64,000 bases of DNA. Source: an uncultured Ruminococcus sp. (GTDB taxonomy: Bacteria > Bacillota > Clostridia > Lachnospirales > Lachnospiraceae). The notes beneath the pieces were generated by a model that had not been told where the DNA came from, searched no databases, and was given only the letters and a program-made list of their open reading frames with translations. Shown piece after piece: positions 62,219 through 64,000 of the stretch (position 1 is the first letter of the stretch; the number at the start of each line of letters is the position of its first letter). The translations under genes and the position numbers were made by a program. The DNA lies in NCBI GenBank assembly GCA_946494335.1, contig CAMMBV010000005.1:1-64000 (forward strand), given 5' to 3'.

Positions 62219-63412
62219 ATGGGGAAAAAGATTGCTGTGTTCTGTTCCCACTATTTCCCTTATCTGGGAGGGGTGGAAAGCTATACGGGTCATCTGGCTG
62301 CGGCGCTGACAGACAGGGGGGATCAGCCGGTCGTCGTCACTTCCAACGACATGAAACTGAAAAGTCTGGAATGGATGGAAGGCATACCGGTGTTTCGTAT
62401 GCCCTGTTTCAATCTGCTGGGGGGCAGGTTTCCAGTGTCCAGACCGAACCGCCGGTTCTGGAAAATGCACAGAAAGCTGATGAGCATCCCTTTTGATCTG
62501 GTAATTATTCAGGCCAGATTTTATCCTCACAGCCTGTACGGCGCCTGGCTGGCGAAAAAAAAAGGTATAAGGTGCATTGTGATTGATCATGGGACCAGTC
62601 ACATGACGGTGGGCAGCCGGCTGCTGGATACTTTGGGCGCATGGTATGAGCATGGAATTACGGCCCTGCTGAAAAAATACTGCGGTGATTTTTACGGGGT
62701 ATCAAAGGACTGCTGCCGGTGGCTGGAACATTTTGACATTCGTCCATGCGGCGTTTTGTACAATGCTGTTGATCCCCGGGAAATACAGAAACTGACGGAA
62801 CACCCGGTGCGGGATTTCAGACAGGAATTTAAGATCAGCTCATCCAGTCTGGTGATCACCTATACGGGGAGACTGGTAAAGGAAAAGGGTATCATGAATC
62901 TTCTGGCAGCATTTAAAAGCCTTCCCCGGGAGATGAACGCTCTGCTTTTTATCGCGGGAGACGGGGAAGAGCTGGAGCATGTCCGGAAGCGGAAAATGGA
63001 ATATGTCTATGCGCTGGGACGGCTCTCTTTTCAGGAAGTGGCTGCGCTTCTGGCCGTGACGGATATTTACTGCCTGCCCACGGATTACCCGGAGGGGTTT
63101 CCCACGGCGGTGCTGGAGGCAGCCGCGGCCGAGTGCTTTGTGATCACCACCGAAAGGGGAGGATCAAAGGAGCTGATTTTGGATCAGAGATATGGCATCA
63201 TCATGAAGGATAACCATCCCGGGACGATACGCCGGGCCCTTGTAAAAGCCGCATCGGATGAACAGCTGAGAAAACAGGCGGTTAAAAGGACGAAAGACAG
63301 GCTGCTTAAGTATTTCACCTGGGAAAAAACCGCGGGACGGATTCACTGTCTGGCAGAGGAAAAGGACAACAGGAGAACCTATGAAGAAACTGATTATTAT
63401 TCCGGCCTATAA
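62219..63412 (+). CDS. GT4 family glycosyltransferase
   Basis: A 397-residue GT-B enzyme. The acceptor half starts KIAVFCSHYFPYLGGVESYT, a pattern common in GT4 enzymes; the donor half has TYTGRLVKEKGIMNLL and CLPTDYPEGFPTAVLEAAAAEC (EX7E). The ATG at 62219 follows GAGAGGAATAATT; a much longer in-frame reading upstream only runs through the flippase gene and is rejected. The next gene begins 32 bp before its stop. Sugar specificity unknown. Confidence 0.88.
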   Translation: MGKKIAVFCSHYFPYLGGVESYTGHLAAALTDRGDQPVVVTSNDMKLKSLEWMEGIPVFRMPCFNLLGGRFPVSRPNRRFWKMHRKLMSIPFDLVIIQARFYPHSLYGAWLAKKKGIRCIVIDHGTSHMTVGSRLLDTLGAWYEHGITALLKKYCGDFYGVSKDCCRWLEHFDIRPCGVLYNAVDPREIQKLTEHPVRDFRQEFKISSSSLVITYTGRLVKEKGIMNLLAAFKSLPREMNALLFIAGDGEELEHVRKRKMEYVYALGRLSFQEVAALLAVTDIYCLPTDYPEGFPTAVLEAAAAECFVITTERGGSKELILDQRYGIIMKDNHPGTIRRALVKAASDEQLRKQAVKRTKDRLLKYFTWEKTAGRIHCLAEEKDNRRTYEETDYYSGL

Positions 63413-64000
63413 CGAGAGCGCCTCCATCGTAAAAACGGTGGAGGAGATCAAAAAGCAGGCTCCGGAATTTGACTATATTGTGATAAATGACTGTTCCACG
63501 GACGATACGGGAAAGCTGTGCCGCATTCATGAAATTCCGGTTATTGACCTGCCCATGAATCTGGGAATTGGAGGAGCTGTTCAGACGGGATACCGTTATG
63601 CCAGAAAAAAAGGATATGATATGGCGGTTCAGGTGGACGGGGACGGACAGCATGATCCCTTCTTTTTAAGACAGATGGCCAGGGAGCTGGAAAAAGAGGG
63701 GGCGGATCTTTTGATCGGTTCCCGGTTTCTGGAAAAGAAAGGATTTCAGTCTTCTGTGCTCCGCCGTGTGGGAATCCGGTATTTTTCCTGGCTGATCCGT
63801 CTTGTGACCGGAAAAAAAATCACAGATCCCACGTCGGGCCTGCGGATTGCGGGGAAAAGAGCCATCGCACTTTTTGCCGTTCACTATCCGGAGGATTATC
63901 CTGAGCCGGAGAGTGTGACTGCCGTTTTAAGACGGGGATGGAAGGTAAAGGAAATCCCTGTGATTATGCGAGAGCGCAGCGGAGGCGTATCTTCCATATC
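63381..64000 (+). CDS. GT2 glycosyltransferase, dolichol-phosphate-mannose-synthase-like, cut by window edge
   Basis: About 206 residues are visible, open to the right edge. KKLIIIPAYNESASIVKTVE, VINDCSTDDTGK, VQVDGDGQHDP (DxD metal site) and ITDPTSGLRIAGKRA match the GT2 branch that transfers sugars to polyprenyl phosphate or to glycans. AGGAGAAC precedes the ATG at 63381, which overlaps the end of the GT4 gene. It could be a donor-maker for a GtrA-type system (a GtrA gene lies at 40303). Confidence 0.88.
   Translation, partial: MKKLIIIPAYNESASIVKTVEEIKKQAPEFDYIVINDCSTDDTGKLCRIHEIPVIDLPMNLGIGGAVQTGYRYARKKGYDMAVQVDGDGQHDPFFLRQMARELEKEGADLLIGSRFLEKKGFQSSVLRRVGIRYFSWLIRLVTGKKITDPTSGLRIAGKRAIALFAVHYPEDYPEPESVTAVLRRGWKVKEIPVIMRERSGGVSSI

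Noticed and set aside
1-64000. tRNA or rRNA genes
   Set aside because: I looked for cloverleaf arms, GGTTCGA-type T loops and rRNA blocks and saw none that hold up; a dedicated tRNA search would settle it.

Overview
The window reads as a spore-forming Gram-positive of the Clostridia, most likely a Lachnospiraceae gut bacterium. Reasons: intact sporulation genes (gpr, spoIIP), strong AGGAGG-type ribosome sites, the core order comEC-holA-rpsT-gpr-spoIIP-lepA-hemW, and gene families typical of that group (DUF6809, DUF6077, CW-binding-repeat proteins, TagF-like polymerases). The species cannot be named from sequence alone.

Region 1 (1-9890) is the right end of an integrated element, probably a prophage. 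It holds the end of an endolysin gene, two overlapping large serine recombinases on +, and a coupled five-gene operon on - (a third serine recombinase, two small proteins sharing that recombinase's C-terminal module, and two ParB-like proteins). Then come two Xre-type regulators and a DUF6809 protein. It stops inside comEC: the chromosome resumes in the middle of the ComEC membrane domain, so the element has split the DNA-uptake channel gene.

Region 2 (9897-31868) is core chromosome: comEC 3' part, holA, rpsT, gpr, spoIIP, lepA, hemW, uvrA, mreB, recD2, comFC, then an operon with two membrane proteins, cdaA-cdaR (cyclic di-AMP synthesis) and an HPr-like protein. Two accessory items lie here. 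One is a secreted wall-binding NlpC/P60-like protein (13034-15016). The other is a compact type I toxin-antitoxin locus (17321-17607) built like the par/Fst system: convergent RNAs, a shared terminator and complementary loops.

Region 3 (31876-64000, continuing past the edge) is a large cell-surface glycopolymer locus. It contains a LicC-like cytidylyltransferase, a winged-helix/NTase/LicA-kinase fusion, two LicD-family transferases and a secreted metallo-beta-lactamase-fold protein resembling the pneumococcal phosphorylcholine esterase Pce/CbpE. Around these sit TagD, three TagF-like glycerophosphotransferases, TagG/TagH-like export genes, a polyprenyl-phosphate sugar transferase, several glycosyltransferases, a pyruvyl transferase, a GtrA protein, a Wzx-like flippase, an IspD/TarI-like cytidylyltransferase, a wall-binding L,D-transpeptidase and a D,D-carboxypeptidase. 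Together these suggest synthesis, export, phosphocholine decoration, trimming and protein-docking of a glycerol-phosphate-containing wall polymer.

The items most worth a second look are the phosphocholine/Pce-like set, the three-recombinase module inside comEC, and the type I toxin-antitoxin locus.
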